Under the pieces are notes generated by a model. The model saw only the letters and a list, made by a program, of their open reading frames with translations, ran no database searches and was not told the DNA's origin. From NCBI GenBank assembly GCA_023389055.1, contig JAEWFA010000013.1:11366-75365 (forward strand): 64,000 bases of DNA. The letters run 5' to 3'. Position numbers and translations under genes: made by a program. Every line of letters begins with the position of its first letter. Position 1 is the first letter of the stretch. Shown here piece by piece: positions 8,439 through 17,767 of this stretch. The stretch is from Pseudomonadota bacterium. GTDB taxonomy: Bacteria > Pseudomonadota > Gammaproteobacteria > Burkholderiales > Burkholderiaceae_E.

Positions 8439-11122
8439 GCGTCCGCAGCCTCGTGCACCTGTTCGAGCCGCGCTCGGTCGCGGTGATCGGCGCATCGAAC
8501 AAGCCGCGCCACGTCGGCAACGTGCTGATGCGCAATCTGCTCGAGGGCGGCATCGACGCGCCGGTGATGCCGGTGAACCCGCACTATCGCTCGGTCGCCG
8601 GCGTGCTCACCTACCCGGACGTCGCCAGCCTGCCGCAGGCGCCGGAACTCGCCGTCGTCTGCAGTCCGGCGACGACGATCGCCGAGTCGATCGACGCGCT
8701 GGGCCGGCGAGGAACGCGGGTGGCGATCGTCGTGCACGACGACCTGCTCGGACGGCGGGACGCCGGCGGCCAATGGGTACGCGAGGCGATGCTCGCCGCT
8801 GCGCGACGCCATTCGATGCGCGTGCTGGGCGCGGGCAGCCTGGGCGTGCTCGTGCCGCGGGTAGGCCTGAACGCGAGCCTGAGCCACGTTCCGGCCTTGC
8901 CGGGCAAGCTCGCCTTCGTCTCGCAGTCGGGTGCGCTGTGCACGGCGGTGCTCGACTGGGCGCGCGCCAAGGGCATCGGCTTCTCGCATTTCGTCGCACT
9001 CGGTGACTGCGACGACATCGATTTCGGCGACGTGCTCGATTACCTGGGAAGCGATCCGGACACCGATGCGATCCTGCTGTACATCGAGCGGATTCGCGAG
9101 CGTCGCAATTTCATGGCGGCGGCGCGCGCTGCTGCACGCAACAAGCCGGTGCTCGCCGTGAAGGCCGGACGCGTCGCGCTCGACAACGGCGATCTCGAGT
9201 CCCCGGCGACGCTCTCGGGCGCGCTCGCACGGCCCGACGACGTCTTCGATGCGGCGCTGCGGCGGGCCGGCATCCTGCGCGTCTACGACATCGACGAACT
9301 CTTCGCGGCCGTGGAGACGCTCAGCCGGGCGAAGGCGTTCCGCGGCGAGCGCCTGGCGATCATCCACAACGGCGGCGGCGCCGGCCTGATGGCGCTCGAC
9401 GAACTGCTGCTCGGCGGCGGCACCTGCGCGCGCCTGGGCGATGAAACGACGCGGCGCCTGGCCGAGCTGTTGCCGGCCGCGTCGTCGCCGAGCAATCCGG
9501 TGGACGTCGGCGTCAACGCGCCGGGTCGGCGCTATGCCGAGTGCCTGAAGGCGGTGCTGGCCGACCGGGAGGTCAATGCCGCGCTGGTGATGCATGCCCC
9601 TACGGCGACCACGCGGGGCGACGAGGCCGCGCAGGCGGTGATCGGCGTGGCCCGCGAGTTGCGCGCGGCGCGAATCCTCACCTGCTGGGTGGGCGCCGAT
9701 GCGGCGACGGTGCCGCGGCGGTTGTTCGCCGACGCCGGGCTGCCTACCTACGAGACGCCGTCGAGTGCCGTGAAAGCGTTCCTGCACGTGGTGAATTTCC
9801 ACCGCAACCAGGAAATGCTGATGCAGACGCCGCCGTCGCTGCCGAGCGAGTTCCGGCCCGACGTCGATGCCGCGCGCACCGTGGTGGAGCGTGCGCTGGC
9901 GGCCGGCGGCTCGCTGCTTTCCGAGCCCGACGCCAAGGCGGTGCTCGCCGCCTACGGCATTCCGGTGGTTCCGACGCGCATCGCCGAGTCGCTCGAGCAT
10001 GCGGCGCAGGTGGCCGACAGCATCGGTTATCCGCTCGCGCTCACCGTGCTGTCGCCGGACATCGCGCGCAAGTGGGACGTCGGCGGCGTGGCGCTGAATC
10101 TGGAGAGTGCAGACGCCGTGCGTACCGCCGCGCTCGGCATGACCCGGCGCGTCTCCGAGCGCATGCCGAGCGCGCGGATCACCGGGTTCACGCTGCAGCC
10201 GATGGTGCCGCGGCGAAACGCGCGCCAGCTGATCGTCGGCGTCACCACCGATCCGTTGTTCGGCCCGGTGATCCTCTTCGGCGAAGGCGGCCGGGCGGTC
10301 GAGGTGATCCGCGACCATGCGATCGGGCTGCCGCCGCTGAACCTGCCGCTCGCGCGCGAGCTCATCGCGCGCACTCGCATCGACAAGCTGCTCGGCGCGT
10401 ATCGCGACCGGCCGGCGGCAGACGTCGATGCAATCTGCCTGACCCTCGTGAAAGTCTCGCAGCTCGTCGTCGATCTTCCCGAGATCGTCGAAATCGACAT
10501 CAATCCGCTGTTCGCCGGCGACCAGGGCGTCGTCTGCGTCGATGCGCACATGCGCGTCGATGCAGCCGCGCGTCGCCCGGGACGGCTGGCGATCCGTCCG
10601 TACCCGAAGAACCTCGAGGAGAAGGCGCGGTTGCGCAGCGGGCGCGAGATCCTTCTGCGCCCGATCCGGCCGGAGGACGAGCCCGCGCACCAGACGCTGC
10701 TCACCCACATGACGCCCGAGGACCTGCGATTCCGTTTCTTCGACTCGGTGCGCCAGCTCGGGCACTCGCAGATGGCGCGGCTCACACAGATCGACTACGA
10801 CCGCGAGATGGCATTCATCGCCGCCGCGCACGGAGACGACGGCAAGACCGAGACGCTCGGCGTCGTGCGCACCGTCACCGACCCTGACAACCTCGCCGCC
10901 GAGTTCGCGGTCCTCGTGCGCTCCGACCTGAAGGGGCAGGGGCTCGGTCGGCTGCTGATGTCGAAGATCATCGAATACTGTCGCCGCCAGGGCACGCGCG
11001 AGATCGTCGGCGAGATCCTCGGCGAGAACGACGGCATGCTCCGGCTGGCAAGCCGGCTCGGTTTCGCGCTCGAGCCCGACCGCGAAACGGGAACGATCCG
11101 CGCGCGCCTGGCGCTGAACTGA
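8435..11122 (+). CDS. Pat-like GNAT protein acetyltransferase with NDP-forming acyl-CoA synthetase body
   Basis: This 895-residue protein resembles Salmonella Pat / E. coli PatZ, which acetylates lysines of metabolic enzymes such as acetyl-CoA synthetase. It has a CoA-binding Rossmann domain (about residues 8-130, with SVAVIGASNKP), a succinyl-CoA-ligase-like domain (about 150-300, with FVSQSGAL), an ATP-grasp-like region (about 490-705), and a C-terminal GNAT domain (about 735-890) with the acetyl-CoA loop RSDLKGQGLGRLLM. In true ADP-forming synthetases a phospho-His lies in an SHTGALAG-type motif; here the matching stretch reads TLSGALAR with Leu260, so synthetase activity is probably lost, as in Pat. 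The ATG overlaps the DUF808 stop. Confidence 0.9.
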   Translation: MSVRSLVHLFEPRSVAVIGASNKPRHVGNVLMRNLLEGGIDAPVMPVNPHYRSVAGVLTYPDVASLPQAPELAVVCSPATTIAESIDALGRRGTRVAIVVHDDLLGRRDAGGQWVREAMLAAARRHSMRVLGAGSLGVLVPRVGLNASLSHVPALPGKLAFVSQSGALCTAVLDWARAKGIGFSHFVALGDCDDIDFGDVLDYLGSDPDTDAILLYIERIRERRNFMAAARAAARNKPVLAVKAGRVALDNGDLESPATLSGALARPDDVFDAALRRAGILRVYDIDELFAAVETLSRAKAFRGERLAIIHNGGGAGLMALDELLLGGGTCARLGDETTRRLAELLPAASSPSNPVDVGVNAPGRRYAECLKAVLADREVNAALVMHAPTATTRGDEAAQAVIGVARELRAARILTCWVGADAATVPRRLFADAGLPTYETPSSAVKAFLHVVNFHRNQEMLMQTPPSLPSEFRPDVDAARTVVERALAAGGSLLSEPDAKAVLAAYGIPVVPTRIAESLEHAAQVADSIGYPLALTVLSPDIARKWDVGGVALNLESADAVRTAALGMTRRVSERMPSARITGFTLQPMVPRRNARQLIVGVTTDPLFGPVILFGEGGRAVEVIRDHAIGLPPLNLPLARELIARTRIDKLLGAYRDRPAADVDAICLTLVKVSQLVVDLPEIVEIDINPLFAGDQGVVCVDAHMRVDAAARRPGRLAIRPYPKNLEEKARLRSGREILLRPIRPEDEPAHQTLLTHMTPEDLRFRFFDSVRQLGHSQMARLTQIDYDREMAFIAAAHGDDGKTETLGVVRTVTDPDNLAAEFAVLVRSDLKGQGLGRLLMSKIIEYCRRQGTREIVGEILGENDGMLRLASRLGFALEPDRETGTIRARLALN

Positions 11123-11186
11123 AGCTCGACGATTTCATGCGTACGCTATTGCGTCGCCTGCGCGCTGCAGCGAGAATCGCTGGACC

Positions 11187-13433
11187 ATGGCGTCGGCTCC
11201 CGTCACGGCGGCTCTCGAGATCGGCGCGATCGAAGTACTCGAGAGCGTCTCGGACGGCTTTCTCGCCTGCGATACCGAGTTCCGCTTCGTCTACGTGAAC
11301 GGATCGGCCGAGCGCCAGCTTGCCCGCTCCCGCGACGAGTTGCTCGGGCAACGCCTCTACGACGTCTACCCCGAGCTCGCCGCACCGGGCGGTCTCGACG
11401 CGGCCACGTTGCGCGATGCCGCGCAGACCGGCCGGTCGATCGAGCGAGAGTATTTCAGCACCTCGGCCGGACGCTGGTTTCGGGGTTCGGTGCACCCGAA
11501 GGCCTGGGGATGGGCACTGTACTTCCACGACGTCACGCGAGGACGCCTCACGCGCAAGGCGCTCGGCGAGAGCGAGCGGCAGTACCACACGCTGATCGAT
11601 TCGATCGACCAGGGCTATTGCGTGATCGAGATGCTTTTCGACGAGCGCGACACGCCGGTCGACTTCCGCTACCTCGAGGTCAACGAGGCCTTCGCTTCGC
11701 AGACCGGCCTCGCGGATGCGGTCGGTCACAGGGCGCGCGAGCTGACTCCGCAGATCGATCCGTACTGGCTGGAGAGCTACGGCCGCGTTGCGCGCACGGG
11801 CGAGTCGGCGAGCCTCGAGCACTATTCGTCGGCGCTCGTCCGCTGGTTCGACGTCTACGCCTTCCGCCCCGATCATCGGTCGACGAACCGGGTCGCGCTG
11901 CTGTTTCGCGACGTCACGGCGCGCCGGCAGATCGACGACGCGTTGCGCGACAGCGAGGAACGCTTTCGGGTGCTCGTCGAGGCGATGGCGCAGGCGGTCT
12001 GGGAAGCCGATGCTGCCGGGGAAGTGCAGTCGTACTCCGCGTCGTGGCATGCGCTCACCGGGCAGCGGATCACCCAGTGGCGCAACGAAGGCTGGTTCGA
12101 TGCGGTGCATCCCGACGACCGCGAAGCGACGCGTCGGCAATGGTTCGACGGAATCGCGCGGCACGCGCCCTTCGAACTCGAATACCGCATCGTCGCGGCC
12201 GACGGCAGCGTGCACTGGAGCAATGACCACGCGGCGCCGCTGCTCGGCAGCGACGGGACGGTGCGCAAGTGGGTCGGCATGAACGTCGACATCACCGAAC
12301 GGCGCAGCGCCGAGGAAGCGCTGCGGGACGCCGATCGGCGCAAGGACGAATTCCTGGCGATTCTCGCGCACGAGCTTCGCAACCCGCTTGCGCCGCTGCG
12401 CACCGGGATCGAGATCATGCGCATGGGACGGATCGACCCCGAACGCGGCGAGCGCGTGCGCGAGATGATGGGCCGGCAGGTCGACCACATGGTCGCCCTC
12501 GTGGACGACCTTATGGACGTCAGTCGCATCAGCAGCGGTCGCATCGAGCTCGATCGCCATCCGGTCGAGCTCGCCACCGTCATCCGCAGCGCGCTGGAGG
12601 CGTCGGACCCGATCATCCGCACCAAGCGACACGAAGTGAGCCTCACGCTGCCGGCCGAGGCAGTGTGGGTGGACGGAGACCTGCACCGGCTCACGCAGGC
12701 GATCGGCAACCTGCTCACCAACGCCGCGAAGTATACGGAACCCAACGGCCACATCTTCGTCACGCTCGCGCGCAACGATGGCGCGGCGTTCGTGCACGTG
12801 AAGGACACCGGCGTCGGCATCCCGCCGGCGATGCTCGAGAAGGTATTCGACCTGTTCGCGCAGGTCGACAGCGCGATCGACCGCCGCCAGGGCGGGCTGG
12901 GCATCGGGTTGACGATCGTGCGCCAGCTCGTGGAGCTGCACGGCGGGCACGTCGAGGCGCACAGCGAAGGCCCCGGCCGCGGCAGCGAGTTCGTCATGAG
13001 CCTGCCGCTGTCCGCGACGCCGCAGCGCGAGCTCGACGCGCCGCTGCTGACCGAGGCAGGCGTTCGTTCGCGCCGCATGCTGGTCGTCGACGACAACGCC
13101 GACGCGGCGCAGGCGATGGCGACGATGCTCGGACTGCTCGGCCACGTGGTCGACGTCGCTTACGATGGACAGCAGGCGTTGCGACTGGCCGAGCGGGTAC
13201 GGCCCGAGGTCATCCTGATGGACCTCGGCATGCCCGGCATGAACGGATACGTCGCCGCGCAGCGCATTCGCGAAACCGACTGGGGCCGTGACGTGCTGAT
13301 GATCGCGGTCACCGGCTGGGGCCAGCAGGCCGACCGGGTGGCCTCCGAGCAGGCCGGCTTCGACCATCACCTGGTCAAGCCGGTCGAGCTCGATACGGTC
13401 CAGTCGCTCGTGGCGCAGCTCGATTCGCGCTGA
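11187..13433 (+). CDS. Hybrid sensor histidine kinase with PAS domains and receiver
   Basis: This 748-residue signal protein has no clear membrane segment. It carries three PAS-type sensor domains (about residues 10-115, 130-245 and 255-372, the last followed by a PAC-like VGMNVDITERR), a HisKA dimerisation domain with phospho-acceptor His395 (ILAHELRNPLAPL), and an HATPase domain (about 495-607, with N-box LTNAAKY and DTGVGIPP). A receiver domain (about 630-745) has acidic Asp635-Asp636, phospho-acceptor Asp679 (LMDLGMPG) and the conserved Lys in VKPVE. It probably senses a cytosolic cue and phosphorylates its own receiver. No separate response regulator or DNA-binding output lies nearby. 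The downstream transport genes are candidates for control, by proximity only. Confidence 0.92.
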   Translation: MASAPVTAALEIGAIEVLESVSDGFLACDTEFRFVYVNGSAERQLARSRDELLGQRLYDVYPELAAPGGLDAATLRDAAQTGRSIEREYFSTSAGRWFRGSVHPKAWGWALYFHDVTRGRLTRKALGESERQYHTLIDSIDQGYCVIEMLFDERDTPVDFRYLEVNEAFASQTGLADAVGHRARELTPQIDPYWLESYGRVARTGESASLEHYSSALVRWFDVYAFRPDHRSTNRVALLFRDVTARRQIDDALRDSEERFRVLVEAMAQAVWEADAAGEVQSYSASWHALTGQRITQWRNEGWFDAVHPDDREATRRQWFDGIARHAPFELEYRIVAADGSVHWSNDHAAPLLGSDGTVRKWVGMNVDITERRSAEEALRDADRRKDEFLAILAHELRNPLAPLRTGIEIMRMGRIDPERGERVREMMGRQVDHMVALVDDLMDVSRISSGRIELDRHPVELATVIRSALEASDPIIRTKRHEVSLTLPAEAVWVDGDLHRLTQAIGNLLTNAAKYTEPNGHIFVTLARNDGAAFVHVKDTGVGIPPAMLEKVFDLFAQVDSAIDRRQGGLGIGLTIVRQLVELHGGHVEAHSEGPGRGSEFVMSLPLSATPQRELDAPLLTEAGVRSRRMLVVDDNADAAQAMATMLGLLGHVVDVAYDGQQALRLAERVRPEVILMDLGMPGMNGYVAAQRIRETDWGRDVLMIAVTGWGQQADRVASEQAGFDHHLVKPVELDTVQSLVAQLDSR

Positions 13434-13541
13434 CTGCGCCGCGCGCGCGCAACGTTCCATCCCCCGCGATCCGGCACGACCCCTATTCGCGCGGCAGGTT
13501 CGGCGCGTTAAGCTCGCGCATCGCTCGACGAGGAGACTCCC

Positions 13542-14765
13542 ATGATCGCAATGCGCCGAACCGTTCTCGCCACTGCAGTCGCCGCCGCCGCTTCGCTCGC
13601 CACCGCCGGCGCCTTGGCCCAAAGCAAGCCGATCCGCATCGGCGTCATGAACGACCAGTCGAGTGTCTACGCCGACTTCCAGGGGCCGGGCTCCGTGCTG
13701 GCCGCGAAGATGGCGGTCGAGGACTACGGCGGCAAGGCGGCCGGCCGCACGATCGAGGTCGTGTCGGCCGACCACCAGAACAAGCCCGACGTCGGCAGCG
13801 CGATCGCGCGCCGCTGGATCGACGAGGATGGCGTGAACATGATCGCCGACCTGCCGAATTCGGCGGTGGCCTTCGCCGTCAGCGACGTCGTTCGCGACAA
13901 GAACAAGGTGATGATCGGCTCGGGGGCAGGCTCGGCCGAGCTCACCGGCTCGAAGTGCTCCCCGAACACCGTGCACTGGACCTATGACACCTGGTCGTAC
14001 GGGCATTCGCTGGCCAAGGCGGTGATGCAGCGCGGCGGCAAGAACTGGTTCTTCGTCACCGCCGATTACGCGTTCGGGCACGACCTCGAGAAGCAGGCCT
14101 CCGAAGAGGTGAGGGCGGGCGGCGGCAAGGTGCTCGGCGCCGTGCGCGCGCCGATCGGCACGATGGATTACTCGTCTTTCCTGATCAGCGCGCAGTCGTC
14201 GGGCGCCGACGTCGTCGGCCTGGCGGTTGCCGGCGGCGACACGACGACGTCGATGAAACAGGCCGCCGAATTCGGCCTGCCGGCGAAGCAGACGATCGCA
14301 CCGCTGATCTTCGGCATCAACAACGTTCCGGCGCTCGGCCTTGCCGCCGCCAAGGGCGCGTTGCTGGTGAACCCGTTCTACTGGGACATGAACGACGACA
14401 CGCGCAAGTGGTCGCGCGAGTTCAGGAAGCGCGCGCACAACCACGCGATGCCCAACGACATGCAGGCGGGCGTCTACGCCGGCGTGCTCCATTACCTGAA
14501 GGCGGTCGACAAGGTCGGCAACGCCGAGGATGGCAAGGCGATCGTCGCGGCGATGAAGGCGATGCCCACCGACGATCCGCTGTTCGGCAAGGGTCGCATC
14601 CGCGAGGACGGGCGCAAGCTGCATCCGATGTATCTTCTGCAGGTGAAGTCGCCCGACGAATCGAAGGAGGAATGGGACTACTTCAAGACGCTCGCCTCGG
14701 TGCCGGCCGACCAGGCCTTCCGACCGATGAGCGAAGGGAAGTGTTCGCTGGTTGCCAACAAGTGA
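13542..14765 (+). CDS. Periplasmic binding protein of the Leu/Ile/Val (LivK) type
   Basis: This 407-residue solute-binding protein has a Sec signal peptide ending near ALAQS (about residue 27). The mature part belongs to the periplasmic binding fold I / LivK group (PIRIGVMNDQSSVYADFQGPG, then VMIGSGAGSAELTGSKCSPNTVHWTYD). This subgroup in Burkholderiales is generally annotated as a branched-chain amino acid or aromatic/amide ABC transporter receptor. AGGAG at 13531 sits 6 bases before the chosen ATG. No matching permease or ATPase gene is present; the neighbours are a TRAP transporter and a histidine kinase. It may serve a distant transporter or act as an orphan receptor; the substrate cannot be read from the sequence. 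Confidence 0.88.
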   Translation: MIAMRRTVLATAVAAAASLATAGALAQSKPIRIGVMNDQSSVYADFQGPGSVLAAKMAVEDYGGKAAGRTIEVVSADHQNKPDVGSAIARRWIDEDGVNMIADLPNSAVAFAVSDVVRDKNKVMIGSGAGSAELTGSKCSPNTVHWTYDTWSYGHSLAKAVMQRGGKNWFFVTADYAFGHDLEKQASEEVRAGGGKVLGAVRAPIGTMDYSSFLISAQSSGADVVGLAVAGGDTTTSMKQAAEFGLPAKQTIAPLIFGINNVPALGLAAAKGALLVNPFYWDMNDDTRKWSREFRKRAHNHAMPNDMQAGVYAGVLHYLKAVDKVGNAEDGKAIVAAMKAMPTDDPLFGKGRIREDGRKLHPMYLLQVKSPDESKEEWDYFKTLASVPADQAFRPMSEGKCSLVANK

Positions 14766-14802
14766 GGTCGCAAGACCCGATCCCGTCAGGAGGAGACATC
14801 CG

Positions 14803-15867
14803 ATGCAACCGTATCGCCAGAGTGCCCGCGCAAGTCGACTGAACGGCTGTGTCGCGGCGTTCGCCGCTGCCGCAGTGCTCGTCGCAACCGCCCCCGCGCT
14901 GCACGCGCAGGAGCAGACCTTCGACCTGAAGATCTCCCACTGGGTGCCGCCGTCGCATCCGCTGCAGAAGGCGCTCGAGGATTGGGGCGCCTCGGTGGAG
15001 AAGGCCTCGAACGGGACGATCCGTTCCAAGGTCTATCCGTCGCAACAGCTCGGCAAGGCCTTCGACCACTACGACATGGCGCGCGACGGAATCGCCGACA
15101 TGACCTACGTCAATCCCGGCTACCAGCCGGGGCGCTTTCCGATCATCGGCGCCGGCGAGCTGCCGTTCCTGCTCTCGAACGCGAAGGGCGGCACGCAGGC
15201 GATCGACGAGTGGTATCGCAAGTACGCCGAGCGCGAGATGAAGGACGTGAAATTCTGCTTCGCCTTCGTGCACGACCCGGGCAGCTTCCATTCGCGCAAC
15301 AAGAAGATCATGGCACCCGAGGACGTTTCCGGGATGAAGATCCGCCCCGCGCACGCGACGATGGCCACTTTCGTGACGATGCTCGGCGGCACCAACGTGC
15401 AGGCGTCGGCGCCCGAGGTGCGCGACGTCATCGAGAAAGGCGTTGCCGATGCGGTCACGTTCCCGTGGGGCTCGGTGATCCTGTTCGGCATCGACAAGGT
15501 CACGAAGTACCACATGAACGCGCCGCTGTACGCGACCACCTTCGCGATGGTCTTCAACAAGTCCAAGTACAACCGGATGTCGGCTGCGCAGAAGAAGGTG
15601 ATCGACGACCACTGCACGAACGAATGGGCCGTGCGCGTCGCGTCGCCCTGGGCCGACTTCGAGCACGGCGGCATCGCCAAGCTCGCCGCCGAGGAGGGTC
15701 ACGAGGTCTACAAGATCTCGCCCGAGCAGACGGCAGCCTGGAAGAAGGCCGCGCAGCCGCTGCACAAGACCTGGGCCGAAAGCGTGCGCAAGGTCGGCGT
15801 CGATCCCGACGCGGCGATGAAGGAGTTCGAGGCGCTGCTCGAGAAATACGGCGCAGCGGCCCAGTGA
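14803..15867 (+). CDS. dctP: TRAP transporter substrate-binding protein DctP
   Basis: This is the extracytoplasmic solute receptor of a tripartite ATP-independent periplasmic transporter, 354 residues from the ATG at 14803, which follows an AGGAGGA ribosome site. A signal peptide runs to about ALHAQE. Family hallmarks are LKISHWVPPSHPLQKALEDWG, a KVYPSQQLGKAFDHYDMARDGIADM stretch and the Arg-containing MKIRPAH, where TRAP receptors use an Arg to bind a carboxylate group. The ligand is therefore likely an organic acid. The stop overlaps the GTG of dctQ, so it is co-translated with the membrane subunits. Confidence 0.93.
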   Translation: MQPYRQSARASRLNGCVAAFAAAAVLVATAPALHAQEQTFDLKISHWVPPSHPLQKALEDWGASVEKASNGTIRSKVYPSQQLGKAFDHYDMARDGIADMTYVNPGYQPGRFPIIGAGELPFLLSNAKGGTQAIDEWYRKYAEREMKDVKFCFAFVHDPGSFHSRNKKIMAPEDVSGMKIRPAHATMATFVTMLGGTNVQASAPEVRDVIEKGVADAVTFPWGSVILFGIDKVTKYHMNAPLYATTFAMVFNKSKYNRMSAAQKKVIDDHCTNEWAVRVASPWADFEHGGIAKLAAEEGHEVYKISPEQTAAWKKAAQPLHKTWAESVRKVGVDPDAAMKEFEALLEKYGAAAQ

Positions 15868-16445
15868 GTCGCGGCGCAGGTTCGCCGCCCGAGGAAGGCG
15901 CCGCTTCGCCGAGCGCGGGCGGCGCCGTCGTCGCGCACCCGGGGCTCGACCGGCTCATCCACGCGATCGAGGTGACGGCGGCGTGGTTCCTCGCCGTCGT
16001 GACGGCGCTCACCTTCGTGTCGGTGATCCTGCGCTATTTCTTCGCCTGGCAGATTCCGGACACCTACGACTTCAGCCGGTTGCTGCTCGCCATCCTGATC
16101 TTCTGGGGCATGGCGGGCACCGGCTACCGCGGCGAGCACATCACGGTCGACCTGATCTGGGGGGCGCTGGGGCCGCGCTGGCAACGGGCGGTTGACGTCT
16201 TCGCCACCGTCCTGACGCTCGTCGCGATGACCGCGTTCGCGATCATGATGGGCAGCAAGGTGCTCGACACGCGCGCCGAGAACGTGCTCACCTTCGACCT
16301 TCGCCAGCCGGTCTGGATCTACTACGCGCTCGCGTGGATCGGCCTGGCCGCCGCGGTGCTGCTGCTGCTGATCCGGCTGTATCGCCTGTTGCTGCATCCG
16401 CTTGCGCTCGAAATCGGGGCGCGTTCCTCCGTCACCACCGAATGA
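15864..16445 (+). CDS. dctQ: TRAP transporter small membrane subunit DctQ
   Basis: This is the four-helix small integral membrane subunit that partners DctM in a sodium-driven TRAP transporter. I place the start at the GTG at 15864, overlapping the dctP stop (GTGA), giving 193 residues. It has a polar N-terminal tail of about 30 residues, then helices around AAWFLAVVTALTFVSVILRYFF, LLLAILIFWGMAGTGYRGEHI, TLVAMTAFAIMMG and YALAWIGLAAAVLLLLI. The motif RGEHITVDLIW is typical of DctQ. The open frame continues far upstream antiphase to dctP, which is not coding. Confidence 0.9.
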   Translation: MSRGAGSPPEEGAASPSAGGAVVAHPGLDRLIHAIEVTAAWFLAVVTALTFVSVILRYFFAWQIPDTYDFSRLLLAILIFWGMAGTGYRGEHITVDLIWGALGPRWQRAVDVFATVLTLVAMTAFAIMMGSKVLDTRAENVLTFDLRQPVWIYYALAWIGLAAAVLLLLIRLYRLLLHPLALEIGARSSVTTE

Positions 16446-16449
16446 TTCG

Positions 16450-17751
16450 ATGAACGAGCACGCGGTAGCCGTCACCGGCTTCGTCGTTCTTTTCGTGCTG
16501 ATGCTGCTGCGGGTGCCCGTGGGCATCGCGATGGGCCTGGTGGGCATCGTCGGTTTCGGCTACCTGAACCAGGATTGGGCCTCGGCGATGAGCCTGCTGG
16601 CGCAATCGCCGATCCGCACGGTGGCCGACGTGCAGTTCGCCGTGATCCCGCTGTTCCTGCTGATGGGCGCCTTCGCGTCGGCCAGCGGGATGAGCCGCGA
16701 ACTGTTCCGCGCCTCCAACGCCTTCGTCGGACACTTCAAGGGCGGCCTGGGGATCGCGACGATCGCCGCCTGCGGCGGCTTCGCGGCCATTTGCGGCTCT
16801 TCGGTGGCAACGGCGGCGACGTTCTCGTCGGTGGCCTATCCGGAGATGCGCCGCTACGGCTATCCGCAGAGCTTCTCCACGGGCGTCATCGCCGCCGGCG
16901 GGTCGCTCGGCATCATGATCCCGCCGTCGACGGTGCTCGCCGTCTACGGGCTGATCACCGAGCAGGACATCGGCAAGCTGTTCATCGCGGGCATCCTGCC
17001 CGGGATCCTCGCCGTCTCGATGTACGTCTTCACGATCAACCTGATCGGCATGGTGCGCCCGGGGTTCCTGCCCGCGGGAGAGCGACACACGATGGCGCAA
17101 CGGCTCGCGTCGCTGCGCGACATCTGGGCGGTCGCGCTGCTGTTCTTGTTCATCATCGGCGGGCTGTACGGGGGGCTGTTCACCGCCACCGAGGCCGGAG
17201 GGATGGGCGCCGCAGGCGCGTTCATCATCGGCGTGCTGCGGCGCAAGCTCTCGCGCGAGCAGTTCATGCAATGCCTGATCGAGTCGTTGCGAACGACGGC
17301 GGCCGTGTTCACGATCCTGATCGGCGCGCTGCTGTTCGGCTACTTCCTCACCATCACGCAGACGCCGCAGGCGCTCACCTCGTGGCTCACCGGGCTGGGC
17401 TTCGGCCGCTACGAAGTCCTCGCGCTGATCCTGCTGATGTACCTGCTGCTCGGCTGCATCATGGACGCGATGGCGATGATCATCCTCACCGTGCCGATCG
17501 TGTTCCCGCTGATCATGCAGCTCGGCTTCGACCCGATCTGGTTCGGCGTCATCATCGTCGTCACCGTCGAGCTGGGGCTCATCCATCCTCCGGTGGGGAT
17601 GAACGTGTTCGTCATCAAGAGCGTCGTGCGCGACGTGAAGCTGTCGACGATCTTCCTCGGCGTGGCGCCCTTCGTCGTCACCGACATCGTCAGGCTCGTC
17701 GTGCTGGTGGCGTTCCCCGTGATTGCGACCTTCCTGCCGGCTCACATGTGA
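16450..17751 (+). CDS. dctM: TRAP transporter large permease subunit DctM
   Basis: DctM is the ion-coupled transport channel of the TRAP system, in the inner membrane. The 433-residue protein has about 11-12 hydrophobic segments and the DctM landmarks VIPLFLLMGAFASASGMS, ACGGFAAICGSSVATAATF, GVIAAGGSLGIMIPPS and LGLIHPPVGMNVFV. The ATG at 16450 lies 4 bases after the dctQ stop; an upstream in-frame start would overlap dctQ. It completes dctPQM. It converges with the caspase-fusion gene, whose stop lies only 16 bases away, so the two transcripts may interfere. Confidence 0.94.
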   Translation: MNEHAVAVTGFVVLFVLMLLRVPVGIAMGLVGIVGFGYLNQDWASAMSLLAQSPIRTVADVQFAVIPLFLLMGAFASASGMSRELFRASNAFVGHFKGGLGIATIAACGGFAAICGSSVATAATFSSVAYPEMRRYGYPQSFSTGVIAAGGSLGIMIPPSTVLAVYGLITEQDIGKLFIAGILPGILAVSMYVFTINLIGMVRPGFLPAGERHTMAQRLASLRDIWAVALLFLFIIGGLYGGLFTATEAGGMGAAGAFIIGVLRRKLSREQFMQCLIESLRTTAAVFTILIGALLFGYFLTITQTPQALTSWLTGLGFGRYEVLALILLMYLLLGCIMDAMAMIILTVPIVFPLIMQLGFDPIWFGVIIVVTVELGLIHPPVGMNVFVIKSVVRDVKLSTIFLGVAPFVVTDIVRLVVLVAFPVIATFLPAHM

Positions 17752-17767
17752 GGGCCTGAACGCCGGC

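Noticed and set aside
8039..10831. 930-residue minus-strand open frame
   Set aside because: It is antisense to DUF808 and pat, with no recognisable domain.
10968..15029. 1353-residue open frame on the minus strand
   Set aside because: It runs antisense across pat, the histidine kinase, the LivK-type gene and dctP, all well supported by family motifs. Composition is Arg/Ala/His-rich with no domain, as expected from high GC.
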